Shown here piece by piece: positions 19,170 to 28,202 of a DNA stretch of 64,000 nucleotides. Origin of the DNA: Coriobacteriia bacterium. GTDB lineage: Bacteria; Actinomycetota; Coriobacteriia; Anaerosomatales; Anaerosomataceae. A program made the translations under genes and the position numbers. The stretch covers positions 19,014 through 83,013 of the forward strand of contig JAFGUS010000078.1 of the NCBI GenBank assembly GCA_016938395.1, given 5' to 3'. The notes beneath the pieces were generated by a model. That model made no database searches. It saw only the letters and a list, made by a program, of their open reading frames with translations, and was not told the DNA's origin. The first letter of the stretch is position 1. Each line of letters begins with the position of its first letter.

Positions 19170-20368
19170 GCGCCCCGCACCTCCTCGAGGAACGACGTCC
19201 CGCGGCCACAACGGTCTCTGAGGCCGTAGAAGTCGAGCACCGTCTCGCCGATGTCGCCGAACGTCGCGCGAATGCCAAGGTCCACGCCCGCGTCCACGCC
19301 CTTCATCTTGGCGATCAGCGGTGTGTACTCACGGCTGTGATCCGTCGACGACGTGGTGGGATCGCAGCCGTGGTCGGCGGTGATGATGAGCAGGTCGCCC
19401 CCCACCATCGCATCGAGCAGCTCGGGCATGCGACGATCGACCGCCTCGAGGCCGTCGGCGTACGCGCGGAAGTCGTTGCGGTGGCCCCACAGCATGTCGA
19501 AGTCCACGAGGTTGCAGAAGACGAACCCGGACTCGGGCCGCGAGACCTCTTGCACCAGGTGGTCGAAGCCGTTCATGTTGTCGGTCACGTGCGGCGACGA
19601 CGTGATTCCTTGCCACGCGAAGATGTCACCGATCTTCCCGACGCCGAACACCGGCACGCCTGCGTCCTGAAGCAGATCGAGCACCGTCGGCTCTGAGGGC
19701 TTGACCGCGAAGTCGCGTCGCCGGTGGGTGCGCACGTATCTTCCGGTCTCATCAGGCCCCACGAACGGGCGCGCGATCACCCGGCCTACGCAGTGTTCGC
19801 CGGTGAGCATCGCCCGCGCGATCTCCGAGACCTCGTAGAGCCTCTCCAGACCGTACGCTTCCTCGTGCGCGGCGATCTGGAAGACCGAGTCAGCCGAGGT
19901 GTACACGATCGGCAGCCCGGTCCGCACATGCTCGTCACCAAGCTCGTTGATGATCACCGTGCCGCTCGCCACCGAGTTGCCGAGCACCCCATCGTGCCCG
20001 GTCAGCCGGCAGAACTCGGCGATCACGTCGTCCGGGAAGCCGTCCGGATACGTGGGGAATGGCCGCTCGAGCACGAGGCCCATCATCTCCCAGTGCCCCG
20101 TCGTGGTGTCCTTGCCTGCTGAGCGCTCCGCGTTCTTGCCCCACGACGCCACCGGCGTCTCCGTGGGCGGCACGCCCTCCACCGGTGTGATGTTCCCGAG
20201 CCCCATCGCGCCCATCACCGGCATCGAGAGCCCTCCCACCGCGCGAGAGGTGTTGCCGAGCGTGTTCGACCCCTCATCGCCGTAGTCGGCTGCATCGGGA
20301 AGCGCCCCCGCCCCCACGCTGTCGAGCACCAGAACGATGGCCCTCGGCTCACGCTCAGATGCGCTCAC
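19166..20368 (-). CDS. deoB: Phosphopentomutase
   Basis: Interconverts (deoxy)ribose 1- and 5-phosphate. It is a 400-residue alkaline-phosphatase-superfamily enzyme. Metal and catalytic motifs are [12 protein letters not shown] at the N-terminus, [12 protein letters not shown] with the phosphorylated threonine, DFDMLWGHR, and ADHGCDP near the C-terminus. The GTG start at 20368 has an excellent AAGGAGG ribosome site 5 bases upstream. It forms a two-gene operon with deoA. Confidence 0.95.
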   Translation of the reverse strand: MSASEREPRAIVLVLDSVGAGALPDAADYGDEGSNTLGNTSRAVGGLSMPVMGAMGLGNITPVEGVPPTETPVASWGKNAERSAGKDTTTGHWEMMGLVLERPFPTYPDGFPDDVIAEFCRLTGHDGVLGNSVASGTVIINELGDEHVRTGLPIVYTSADSVFQIAAHEEAYGLERLYEVSEIARAMLTGEHCVGRVIARPFVGPDETGRYVRTHRRRDFAVKPSEPTVLDLLQDAGVPVFGVGKIGDIFAWQGITSSPHVTDNMNGFDHLVQEVSRPESGFVFCNLVDFDMLWGHRNDFRAYADGLEAVDRRMPELLDAMVGGDLLIITADHGCDPTTSSTDHSREYTPLIAKMKGVDAGVDLGIRATFGDIGETVLDFYGLRDRCGRGTSFLEEVRGA

Positions 20369-20387
20369 CGCAACCTCCTTCAGCAGG

Positions 20388-22058
20388 TCACATGACGACG
20401 CGCGCGACCTCGTCCAGGCTGGTCACACCTGCGGCCACTTTCTCGAGCGCGTCCTGTCTCAGTGTCTTCATTCCCGCCGAGAGCGCAGCGGCACGGATGG
20501 CCTCCGACGGCGACTCGGCAAGGAAGAGCCGCTCAAGCTCGTCGTCCATCGCCATGACTTCGAACACGCCGGTGCGGCCGCGGAACCCGGTGCCGTGGCA
20601 GTCGTCGCACCCCTTCTCGCCGGGTCCATAGAAGGTCATTCCCGCAACCTCCTCGGCCCGGAAACCACGATCGGCAATCTGCGCCTTGGTCAACCGGGTC
20701 TTCACCTTGCACGAGGGACACAGGCGCCGCACGAGACGCTGCGCCACCACCCCGATCAGGGCGCTCGAGGCGATGAAGGGCGCGACCTCCATGTCCGAAA
20801 GCCGGGTGAGCGCCGACGGGGCGTCGTTGGTGTGGATGGACGACAGCACGAGGTGTCCGGTAAGCGCCGCGCGCGTGGCGATCTGGGCTGTCTCGGGATC
20901 CCGGATCTCGCCGACCATCACGATGTCCGGGTCTGATCGAAGCACGGTGCGGAGCAGGTGCGCGAACGAGAGCCCGATCGCCGGGTTCACCGCCATCTGC
21001 GTCACGCCCGGCACCTGGAACTCGATGGGATCCTCGATGGTGATGATCTTCCGGGTAGGTTGGTTCAGGTGCAACAGCGCCGCGTAGAGTGTCGTCGACT
21101 TCCCCGACCCCGTTGGACCGGAGACCAGGATCTCCCCGTACGAGCGTGACAGGAACCGCTCCATCATCTGCCGGTGCGCATCGTCCATTCCGAGGTCGGC
21201 GAGCGTCTGCTGCTGCGCCTCGTGGTTGAGGATGCGGATCACGATGTTCTCGCCGTACGGCGTGGGCAGTGTCGCAACGCGCATGTCCACAGCGCGATCG
21301 TTCACCACGAGGCCGATCCGGCCGTCCTGCGGACGACGGCGCTCGGCGATGTCCATCTCGGCCATCACCTTGAGACGGCTGATGAGACCGGGCCTCGCGC
21401 TCGTCGGCAGGTGCATGACCTCCTGAAGCACGCCGTCAACACGGAAGCGCACCCGAACCGAGCGCGCGCCAGGCTCGATGTGGATGTCGCTCGCCTCATC
21501 GATCACGGCTTCTCGGATCATCTGGTTCACGAGCCGAACGATGGGTACGTCCTCGTCACCCACCAACACGACACCTTCGTCTTCGCGCTCAGCGAGATCG
21601 ATCTGGAGACCCTCGAACGCGTCGGCCGCGGTGATGAACTTCTCGATGGCATACAGGATCTGGGCCGGCGTGGACACGACCGGGATCACCGGCAGCCCTG
21701 ACCGCAGGTGCACGTCGTCGATCGCTTCGACATCGAGGGGATCAGCCATAGCGAGCACGATCGAGTCGTCACGATAGTCGATCGGGATGATTAGAGAGCG
21801 GCGCGCCAGACGCTCGGGGATCTGCGATGCGGCCTCGCGTGAGATCGGAAAACTGGTGAGGCTCACGAACTCGAGCGACTTCTGGTCGGCAAGCGCCCGA
21901 GCGATACCGTCCTCATCGATGATGCCGGTTCGGACGAGCACCTGTCCGATCTTGCCGCCCTCGGCATGCTGCGTGTCGAGGGCTCCCAGGAGCTGCTCCT
22001 CGCTGATCGCCCCGGCGCGGACGAGCACCTCCCCGAGACGTTCCCTCGTATACGCCAC
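20388..22058 (-). CDS. pilB: Type IV pilus assembly / type II secretion ATPase (PilB/GspE)
   Basis: Hexameric motor ATPase for pilus extension or pseudopilus secretion. The 556-residue protein has N-terminal MshEN-type domains, one with the [17 protein letters not shown] pattern. Walker A is at about 314-322 (GPTGSGKST), with an Asp box (IEDPIEFQ) and a His box near [12 protein letters not shown]. The zinc tetracysteine set is C447, C450, C484 and C487. The GTG start at 22058 follows GAGAGG. No other pilus genes (pilC, pilT, pilM-Q, prepilin) are in the window, so the rest of the machine must be elsewhere. Confidence 0.92.
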   Translation of the reverse strand: MAYTRERLGEVLVRAGAISEEQLLGALDTQHAEGGKIGQVLVRTGIIDEDGIARALADQKSLEFVSLTSFPISREAASQIPERLARRSLIIPIDYRDDSIVLAMADPLDVEAIDDVHLRSGLPVIPVVSTPAQILYAIEKFITAADAFEGLQIDLAEREDEGVVLVGDEDVPIVRLVNQMIREAVIDEASDIHIEPGARSVRVRFRVDGVLQEVMHLPTSARPGLISRLKVMAEMDIAERRRPQDGRIGLVVNDRAVDMRVATLPTPYGENIVIRILNHEAQQQTLADLGMDDAHRQMMERFLSRSYGEILVSGPTGSGKSTTLYAALLHLNQPTRKIITIEDPIEFQVPGVTQMAVNPAIGLSFAHLLRTVLRSDPDIVMVGEIRDPETAQIATRAALTGHLVLSSIHTNDAPSALTRLSDMEVAPFIASSALIGVVAQRLVRRLCPSCKVKTRLTKAQIADRGFRAEEVAGMTFYGPGEKGCDDCHGTGFRGRTGVFEVMAMDDELERLFLAESPSEAIRAAALSAGMKTLRQDALEKVAAGVTSLDEVARVVM

Positions 22059-22088
22059 GCTACCGCCTCTCGGATGTCAGCATTGACA

Positions 22089-22105
22089 GCGGACCGACGG
22101 TCCGC
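22089..22105. other. Perfect palindrome between flgM-like gene and pilB
   Basis: GCGGACC-N3-GGTCCGC, a 7-bp perfect inverted repeat in the 112-base spacer upstream of pilB. It could be an operator or the terminator stem of the small upstream gene. There is no T tract. Confidence 0.3.
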
Positions 22106-22170
22106 GGCGGACGCGACATCCGCCGTGCACGATGGTATCAAACGGAGGCGCCGCGGTGTGGACGGACGGC

Positions 22171-22428
22171 CTATCGCACGGCGTCGGAGATGAGACGCCC
22201 GATGAGCTTGGATGCGATGTCTTCCGAGTCGGGCAGGTCGGCGCCGCAGCGCTCCCGAGCCTCCGCGACACGCTCCTCCCGCAGGTCGGGGGTCGCCACA
22301 AGCGCGGCAGTCACCCGGCTGAGAAGTTCCGCGGGTACGGCATCGTGCTCACACGTGACGCTCGCATATTGAGATGAGGTTCGCAGGTACTCGGCGGCAC
22401 GCCTGGCCTGCTCGTGTGAAATTATCAT
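22171..22428 (-). CDS. Small FlgM-like protein (putative anti-sigma-28 factor)
   Basis: An 85-residue protein beginning MIISHEQ. Its C-terminal half (RVAEARERCGADLPDSEDIASKL, split here as RVAEARERCGAD and LPDSEDIASKLIGRL) follows the pattern of the sigma-28-binding helices of FlgM: a basic/acidic helix, a short turn, then S-E-D-I-A-x-K-L. FlgM normally holds sigma-28 inactive until flagellar hook completion. Flagellar genes are absent from this window, and the next gene is a pilus ATPase. There is no good ribosome site, but a sigma-28-like promoter ends about 10 bases before the ATG, so the message may be nearly leaderless. Weak similarity; function inferred. Confidence 0.6.
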   Translation of the reverse strand: MIISHEQARRAAEYLRTSSQYASVTCEHDAVPAELLSRVTAALVATPDLREERVAEARERCGADLPDSEDIASKLIGRLISDAVR

Positions 22429-22438
22429 GTCCCGTGCG

Positions 22439-22465
22439 CTATCGGCCTGAGACGCCGCGTGCTTA
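22439..22465 (-). promoter_or_regulatory. Sigma-28 (FliA/SigD)-like promoter upstream of the flgM-like gene
   Basis: On the minus strand TAAG (22465-22462), a 15-base spacer and GCCGATAG (22446-22439) match the sigma-28 consensus TAAA-N15-GCCGATAA in 10 of 12 element bases, with exact spacing. The start point would be about 22432, leaving only a few bases before the ATG at 22428. Confidence 0.55.
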
Positions 22466-22500
22466 AGAGCTACGACCGTGTTACCCGACGAGCGGTCCCT

Positions 22501-22545
22501 TCTCCAAAGAAAAGGGAGAGCCTCAAGGCCGGCACCTTGAGGCTC
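22501..22545 (-). terminator. Rho-independent terminator of the nuo operon
   Basis: Minus-strand stem GAGCCTCAAGG-N6-CCTTGAGGCTC (11 bp perfect) is followed by the T-rich run TCCCTTTTCTTT. It lies about 150 bases after the nuoN stop. A separate GTTGC-CGAA/TTCG-GCAAC mini-hairpin lies just before it (22557-22570). It also insulates the flgM-like promoter from nuo read-through. Confidence 0.75.
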
Positions 22546-22693
22546 AGGGGTAAGGGGTTGCCGAAGCAACTCTCGACCAGTGTAGGACATCAGCAACGTT
22601 CACGCAAGGGTGAATGCGTTCACGATCGTTCGGCTTTGTATCATCAGTCGGCGGAGATGAATCATCCATGATGGTGCCTGCGCCACCCCGGGT

Positions 22694-24157
22694 TCAGAGG
22701 CTGAAGAGCGAGAACACGGGTCCGAGCCCGAGGACGAGCGGGGCCGCGCCGAGACTGATGATGATGAGGGCGAGTACTACCGTCACCGCAAGCGGAGAGC
22801 CGCCTCGCTCCCCCTCCGGTGACGTCTCCGTGTCGGCCTCCTGCATCGCCTCGGCGGTCACGTCGTTATCTGGGCCGAAGTACATCGCCTTGATGACTGA
22901 GCCATATCCGCCGAACGACACGACTGCGGCTACGCCTGCACCGATAGCCAACCAGACCATGCCGCTGTCGACGAGTGCGATGAAGACGTAGAGCTTGCCC
23001 CAGAAACCCGCCAGGAGCGGAATCCCGGTGAGTGACAGCATGATCGCGGCCAGGGCGCCGGAGAGCAGGGGCGCGTGGCGCGAGAGGCCGGCAAGGCCCT
23101 CAAGGGACCCGTCCCATGCGGGTCGCACGCGCTGGACCGCTTCGAGCGCGATGAACGCGCCCGCCGCGCCGATGGCGTAGGTGAGCACAAGGATCGACGC
23201 AGCGCGCACACCGGCATCCCCCGCCGCGATCGCGAGTAGCGCGTAGCCGATCTGTGCGATCGCCGAGTAGCCGAGCAGCCGAGCGACGCGCGTCTGACGC
23301 AGCATTCCGAAGGACCCGAACAGCAGCGAGCCGATCGCGAGGGCGCTTAGCAGCTGCGATGCGGGCGCGAACACGCCGCTCTCGAACAGAGTCCCGCGCA
23401 CGATCACGAGAAGGGCGACCACGCCGGCGATCTTGGGGGCGGATGCCAGGAACGCCACCGACGGGGCGTCGGCCCGGTCGTAGGCGTCGGGCACCCATGC
23501 GTGGAACGGGAATGCGCCTAGCTTGAATGCGAAGACCGACAGCACCAGTCCGAGTGCGACGAGCGCCGGACGCGCCGCGGCTCCGCCGAGGGCTGCACCC
23601 GCCTCCAGGTAGCTCGTTGAGCCGCCCAGACCGAGCACGAGCGCGAACCCGTACACCGTGAGCCCGGTGGCCACCGCACCCTGGACGAAGTAGCGGATCG
23701 CCGACTCCTCGGCCTCGCGCGTGCCCGCCCCCGCAACCAGCGAGTACCCCACGATCGCCAGCCCCGCGAGCGAAACGAACAGGACGACGATATCGAGCGA
23801 TGCGAGAAGCGCGTGAGCGAAGAGCGCCCCGAGTGCCACCAGCCCGGCCATCGCGGGACCGCGGTCCCACGTCGCGTACCGCCGGTAACCCGCGACCACC
23901 GCGAAGCCGGCGAGCACGTACCCGACGGAGGGAAGCGATGTGAACCCGGCGCCCGAGGCGAAACTGCCCACGGCCACGCCCGCTTCACCCGTTATCGCGT
24001 AGTAGAAGCCGGCGGCCGCCGCCCCGAGCAGACCGAGCGCGATGATGCCCACAGCTGCGGGACGCCGCCCGAACCCATCGGCAACGAGTCCGAGTGCGAC
24101 GGCACCAGCGACCAGCGCGGCGGGAACCCACACGGCTGCAGGAAGCATGAGGTCCAT
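22694..24157 (-). CDS. nuoN: NADH-quinone oxidoreductase subunit N
   Basis: Antiporter-like proton-pumping subunit of complex I, 487 residues with about 14 membrane segments. FAFKLGAFPFHAWVPDAYDRA and APKIAG mark the conserved half-channel lysines. The TM5 glutamate usually found in the LF-x-x-LEL pattern is an alanine here (A131, in LFVSLAGLAI). The ATG at 24157 shares one base with the nuoM stop (TGATG). It is the last gene of the operon and is followed by the terminator at 22501-22545. Confidence 0.94.
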   Translation of the reverse strand: MDLMLPAAVWVPAALVAGAVALGLVADGFGRRPAAVGIIALGLLGAAAAGFYYAITGEAGVAVGSFASGAGFTSLPSVGYVLAGFAVVAGYRRYATWDRGPAMAGLVALGALFAHALLASLDIVVLFVSLAGLAIVGYSLVAGAGTREAEESAIRYFVQGAVATGLTVYGFALVLGLGGSTSYLEAGAALGGAAARPALVALGLVLSVFAFKLGAFPFHAWVPDAYDRADAPSVAFLASAPKIAGVVALLVIVRGTLFESGVFAPASQLLSALAIGSLLFGSFGMLRQTRVARLLGYSAIAQIGYALLAIAAGDAGVRAASILVLTYAIGAAGAFIALEAVQRVRPAWDGSLEGLAGLSRHAPLLSGALAAIMLSLTGIPLLAGFWGKLYVFIALVDSGMVWLAIGAGVAAVVSFGGYGSVIKAMYFGPDNDVTAEAMQEADTETSPEGERGGSPLAVTVVLALIIISLGAAPLVLGLGPVFSLFSL

Positions 24158-25590
24158 CAGCTCACCATCCCTGCGAGCACGGCAAGCCCCTCGAGGGTGG
24201 CGCGTGCGAGGTCGGTCACCAGTCGGGGCCACACACCGAGCGCCACGATCAGCGCAGCGAGCGGCACGATCGCCACGATCTCCCGCGCCGAGAGGTCCAC
24301 GTGCGCGCGGTCGGTACTCGGCTCACCGTGCACCACGCGCCGGACCGCCCTCAGGGTGTAGGCGCCTGCGAGTGCCACCCCCAGCCCGGCGACCGCAATC
24401 GGCCATCCGAAGCCCGCGAAACCGGCCACCAGGGAGGCGAACTCCCCGGGAAAGCCCGAGAGTCCCGGCAGACCGAGACTTGCGAGCGAGGCGAACACGA
24501 AGACGGTCGCCCATCGCGGCAGGGTCTCCCCCAGTCCGCCGAAGGCGCCGATGTCCCGGGTGTGCGCGCGCTCGTACAGGGCGCCCACGAGGAAGAACAG
24601 CAAGCCGGCCACGAGACCATGGCTCACCATGCCGAGGACCGCACCCTGGAAACCCAACTCGGTGCCGGTGGAGATGCCGAGCACGACGAAGCCCATGTGA
24701 GCGACCGACGAGTATGCTACCAGGCGTTTGAGGTCGTGCTGCCCGAGGGCCATCACCGCGCCGTACACGATGCCCACCACGCCAAGCCCCGCGAGCAGCG
24801 GCGCGGCAGCGGCGAACGCCTCGGGTGTGAACGGGACGCACAGGCGCATGATTCCGTACGCGCCCATCTTCAGAAGCACGCCGGCCAGCATGATGGAGCC
24901 GGCGGTGGGGGCCTCGACGTGGGCGTCGGGCAGCCAGGTGTGGAGCGGTACTACGGGGATCTTCACGAGGAAGCCGGCCGCCAACAGCCAGAACACGAGC
25001 CGCTGCGTCTCGGGTGAGAGGACCACGGCTGCGCTCATGGACGTGCCGGCCCCGCCGGAGATGATGAGGAGGACAATTCCCACGAGCATGAGCGCGCTGC
25101 CTGCGAACGTATAGGCAAAGAACTTCATCGCGGCGTAGCGACGGTTGTCGTGACCCCACCCACCGATGAGGAAGAACATCGGGATGAGAACGGCCTCCCA
25201 GGCCACATAGAACAGGATCAGGTCGGCCGCCAGGAACACAGCCGTCACAGCCGCCTCGAGCGCCAGCAACAGCGCCATGTGGGGTCCGGTGCGCTCCACA
25301 TCCCACGACGTGAGAACGGCGACCGCCCCGAGAAGCGCGGTGAGCGCCACGAGCGGCAGAGACAGTCCATCGGCCATGAGGCTCAGGAACGTTCCGTTGC
25401 CCGCAACCGTGAGCTCGTACGTGAGCGGAGCGTCGGCACCCGCGAGTTGCGACCACGCTGTGCCGGCCACAGCTAGCGTGCCGAGTGCGCCGAGGAGCGC
25501 AAGCGCGCGGGACCACGAAGGTCTGGAGCCCGCCGCGAGCGCGAGGATCGCCGTGACGACCGGGATGGCGATGAGCAGCACGAGTGTCAC
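24157..25590 (-). CDS. nuoM: NADH-quinone oxidoreductase subunit M
   Basis: Second antiporter-like subunit, 477 residues. The key TM5 glutamate is present (E132 in WEAVLIPMFFLIGGWG), as are the half-channel stretch KIPVVPLHTWLPDAHVEAPT and GVLLKMGAYGI. The GTG start at 25590 follows nuoL after 4 bases. Canonical length and topology suggest a working proton channel. Confidence 0.96.
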   Translation of the reverse strand: MTLVLLIAIPVVTAILALAAGSRPSWSRALALLGALGTLAVAGTAWSQLAGADAPLTYELTVAGNGTFLSLMADGLSLPLVALTALLGAVAVLTSWDVERTGPHMALLLALEAAVTAVFLAADLILFYVAWEAVLIPMFFLIGGWGHDNRRYAAMKFFAYTFAGSALMLVGIVLLIISGGAGTSMSAAVVLSPETQRLVFWLLAAGFLVKIPVVPLHTWLPDAHVEAPTAGSIMLAGVLLKMGAYGIMRLCVPFTPEAFAAAAPLLAGLGVVGIVYGAVMALGQHDLKRLVAYSSVAHMGFVVLGISTGTELGFQGAVLGMVSHGLVAGLLFFLVGALYERAHTRDIGAFGGLGETLPRWATVFVFASLASLGLPGLSGFPGEFASLVAGFAGFGWPIAVAGLGVALAGAYTLRAVRRVVHGEPSTDRAHVDLSAREIVAIVPLAALIVALGVWPRLVTDLARATLEGLAVLAGMVS

Positions 25591-25594
25591 CGCG

Positions 25595-27418
25595 TCACCT
25601 CCCCAGCCAGAGCGCGAGGCTTACGAGCAGGACCGCGCCGGCGCCTACGAGCGCGGCGTACAGCTGGCCTTCGCCCGACTGCAGTTCGTTGAACTCGCGA
25701 CCGATCCGGCGTGCGAGCCACGCGACGCCGTTCACGGCGCCGTCGACGATGCGCCGGTCGAACCGCTCGGCGATGGTGGCCGACGCACGCTCGATACCTG
25801 CGGCTGCACGCATCGCAAGCGTGTCGATGCCGTACGCCGAGCGCGCGGCGCGCCAGAGACCTCCGAGAGCATCCGCCAGACGCTCGTCAGCAGCCGGACC
25901 CGCGCCGAACAGACGCCATCCCGCAAGCGCTGCGACGACCGCGATCACGGTGGACGCGACGGCTACAGGGAGCGCCAGTCCCGCGTGACCACCGAAGAGA
26001 TCCGCGAACCACCACGAGGCGGCGCCAAGCGTCACCGCGGCGGTGGCAAGCACCACAAGCGGCGCCGTCATCACCACGGGCGATTCGTGCGGGTGGCCGG
26101 TGCCGCGGAACTCCCCGGTGAACGCCAGGCGCGTGGCGCGCGCGGCGTACAGGGCGGTGAGAGCACTCGCGACGAAAAGTGCCACCCCGGCAACGGGGGC
26201 GTGCATCCAGACGGCGTCGATGACCGCGTCTTTGGAGAAGAACCCGGCGAGTGGTGGCAGACCGGCGAGCGCCGCCACGCCGATGGCCCATGTGACGGTC
26301 GTTACCGGCATCGCCTTGCCCAGGCCACCCATCTCGCGCAGGTCCTGCGTGCCCGAGCCATGGATCACGCTTCCCGACGCAAGGAAGAGCAGCGACTTGA
26401 ACGCGGCGTGCGTCACGAGGTGGAACATCGCCGCAACCCAGGCGCCGGTGCCCAGCGCCGCGAACATGAACCCGAGCTGGCTGATCGTGGAGTACGCGAG
26501 CACCCGCTTGATATCGGTCTGTGTGACCGCGACGGTCGCCGCTCCCAGCGCGGTCACCGTGCCGATGACGAGCACCACGAGGCGTGCGGTCTCGGAGAGG
26601 TCGAACAGCGGCGCCATGCGGGCCAGGAGGAACACGCCCGCGGCAACCATCGTAGCGGCGTGGATGAGCGCAGAGACCGGTGTGGGGCCCTCCATCGCGT
26701 CAGGGAGCCAGATGTGGAGCGGGAACTGCGCCGACTTGCCGGCGGCACCCACGAAGAGCAGGAGAGCGACCGTCGTGACCGTGGCGGGAGCAAGTGCGGG
26801 CGCGGCCTCCAGAACGCCGGAGATCGAGAGCGCGCCGGTCTCGCGCCACAGAAGCGCGAGTGCCAGCAGCAGCCCCACGTCACCGATCCGCGTCACGAGG
26901 AAGGCCTTGATCGCAGCCCTTGCCGCCGAGGGCTTCGTGAACCAGAACCCGATCAGCAGGTAGCTGCACGCGCCCACGAGCTCCCAGGCCACGAACAGGC
27001 CGACGAGGCTCGTGGAAAGTACGAGCATGCTCATCGCGGCCGTGAAGGCCGACAGCAGCGCGAAGTAGCGGGCCTGCGAGCGGTCCTCGGCCATATAGCC
27101 CACGGAGAAGATGACCACCATGCCGGCCACCACACCCACCACGGCAAGCATCACCGCAGCGAGCGGGTCGATGGCCAGACCGATCTCGATCGATCCGGAT
27201 GCCGCCGAAAGCCAGTCGGCAGCGACACTGGTCGCCTCGGCTGCAGCGCCGCCGTGGCCGGCGGGCTCCGCGCTGAGAAGTGCCTGGATACCCGCGAAGG
27301 TCGCCAGGGCCGGGCCGATGAGCGCGAGCCAGCGCGTGAACCCCACGGGACGGCGTCCAGCGGCAGCGATGACGAGCGCCACCACGACCGGCACGACGAC
27401 GAGCCATAGGGCGGTCAT
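25595..27418 (-). CDS. nuoL: NADH-quinone oxidoreductase subunit L
   Basis: Distal antiporter-like subunit, 607 residues. It carries the TM5 glutamate (E146 in FVAWELVGACSYLLIGFW), KSAQFPLHIWLPDAMEGPTPVSALIHAATMV (split at KSAQFPLHIWLP / DAMEGPTPVSALIHAATMV) and a long C-terminal extension that in other complexes forms the lateral amphipathic helix. The ATG at 27418 shares a base with the nuoK stop. Length matches the family. Confidence 0.96.
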   Translation of the reverse strand: MTALWLVVVPVVVALVIAAAGRRPVGFTRWLALIGPALATFAGIQALLSAEPAGHGGAAAEATSVAADWLSAASGSIEIGLAIDPLAAVMLAVVGVVAGMVVIFSVGYMAEDRSQARYFALLSAFTAAMSMLVLSTSLVGLFVAWELVGACSYLLIGFWFTKPSAARAAIKAFLVTRIGDVGLLLALALLWRETGALSISGVLEAAPALAPATVTTVALLLFVGAAGKSAQFPLHIWLPDAMEGPTPVSALIHAATMVAAGVFLLARMAPLFDLSETARLVVLVIGTVTALGAATVAVTQTDIKRVLAYSTISQLGFMFAALGTGAWVAAMFHLVTHAAFKSLLFLASGSVIHGSGTQDLREMGGLGKAMPVTTVTWAIGVAALAGLPPLAGFFSKDAVIDAVWMHAPVAGVALFVASALTALYAARATRLAFTGEFRGTGHPHESPVVMTAPLVVLATAAVTLGAASWWFADLFGGHAGLALPVAVASTVIAVVAALAGWRLFGAGPAADERLADALGGLWRAARSAYGIDTLAMRAAAGIERASATIAERFDRRIVDGAVNGVAWLARRIGREFNELQSGEGQLYAALVGAGAVLLVSLALWLGR

Positions 27419-27714
27419 CAGCCCGTCACCTCCGCGAACTCATCGATCTGGCTGCGTCGGCTGGCACGATAGGCGGTGACCACAAGCGCCAGACCTATGG
27501 CAGCCTCGGCCGCTGCAGTCACGAGGATGATGAGCGCAAAGGCGGATGCCACCGCGGGGTCGGCCCCGCCGAGAAGCGCGAACGAGACGAGCTGGACGTT
27601 GGCGGCACCGAGCATCAGCTCGGCACCGACGAGGATGCCGATAAGGTCTCGACGCGTGAGGATCGCGTAGAGGCCGAGCGCGAAGGCCGCGGCGCATCCG
27701 ACAACGACGATCAT
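27418..27714 (-). CDS. nuoK: NADH-quinone oxidoreductase subunit K
   Basis: A 98-residue, three-helix membrane subunit. The two membrane glutamates central to the proton path are present: E32 (VGAELMLGAANV) and E70 (TAAAEAAIGLAL), equivalent to E36 and E72 of E. coli NuoK. It overlaps nuoJ at its start and nuoL at its stop, so it is translationally coupled within the operon. Confidence 0.95.
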   Translation of the reverse strand: MIVVVGCAAAFALGLYAILTRRDLIGILVGAELMLGAANVQLVSFALLGGADPAVASAFALIILVTAAAEAAIGLALVVTAYRASRRSQIDEFAEVTG

Positions 27715-28202
27715 CGCTCGGCACCCCCCTTCACGATCACAAGGACCGCGAGCAGCGCGGCGAGAAGCAGCGCGCCCGCGAGCTCGAAGGACACCACACC
27801 TGAACCGAGGAGGACCTCGGCGACCGCGTCCGGCGCCACGCTCACCGGTGCCGGATCCTTGACCACGGGCGAGAGCACCACGACGAGCAGGGCGAACACG
27901 CCGAGTGATATCACAGCGGCACCGATGTCATGCCGCCCTTCCATCTCCGGACGCCCGCCACTTGCCCGCCTCACGACCATGAGCGCGAAGAGGACGAGCA
28001 CGAGCACGCCACCCACATACAGGAACACCTGGGAGACGGCGAGGAGTGGACTCCCCGGCACAAGGAACGCTCCCGCGACGCCGAGCAGGAACACACCGAG
28101 GGAGATCACGAGGCGCATCACGTCACGGGTCAGTGTGGCGCCGAGCGCGCCCCCCACCATGGCGAAGATGGCCACTCCGAGTCCGATGTCGGTAAGACTC
28201 AC
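27711..28202 (-). CDS. nuoJ: NADH-quinone oxidoreductase subunit J
   Basis: A 163-residue membrane subunit with five hydrophobic segments. It contains the family stretch FLYVGGVLVLVLFALMVV, which includes the conserved TM3 region with its pi-bulge. GTG at 28202 overlaps the stop of the nuoI-GltD chimera as GTGA. An upstream in-frame ATG at 28232 is unlikely, because it would lie inside the chimera's coding end. Confidence 0.93.
   Translation of the reverse strand: MSLTDIGLGVAIFAMVGGALGATLTRDVMRLVISLGVFLLGVAGAFLVPGSPLLAVSQVFLYVGGVLVLVLFALMVVRRASGGRPEMEGRHDIGAAVISLGVFALLVVVLSPVVKDPAPVSVAPDAVAEVLLGSGVVSFELAGALLLAALLAVLVIVKGGAER

Noticed and set aside
22471..22570. A c-di-GMP or other known riboswitch before the flgM-like gene
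   Set aside because: I could not match the conserved GEMM core or other known aptamer cores. The main stem followed by a T-rich run is better read as a terminator.
25277..27409. A 710-codon plus-strand frame opposite nuoL and nuoM
   Set aside because: It is the shadow of membrane-protein genes; the translation is charged, without domains.
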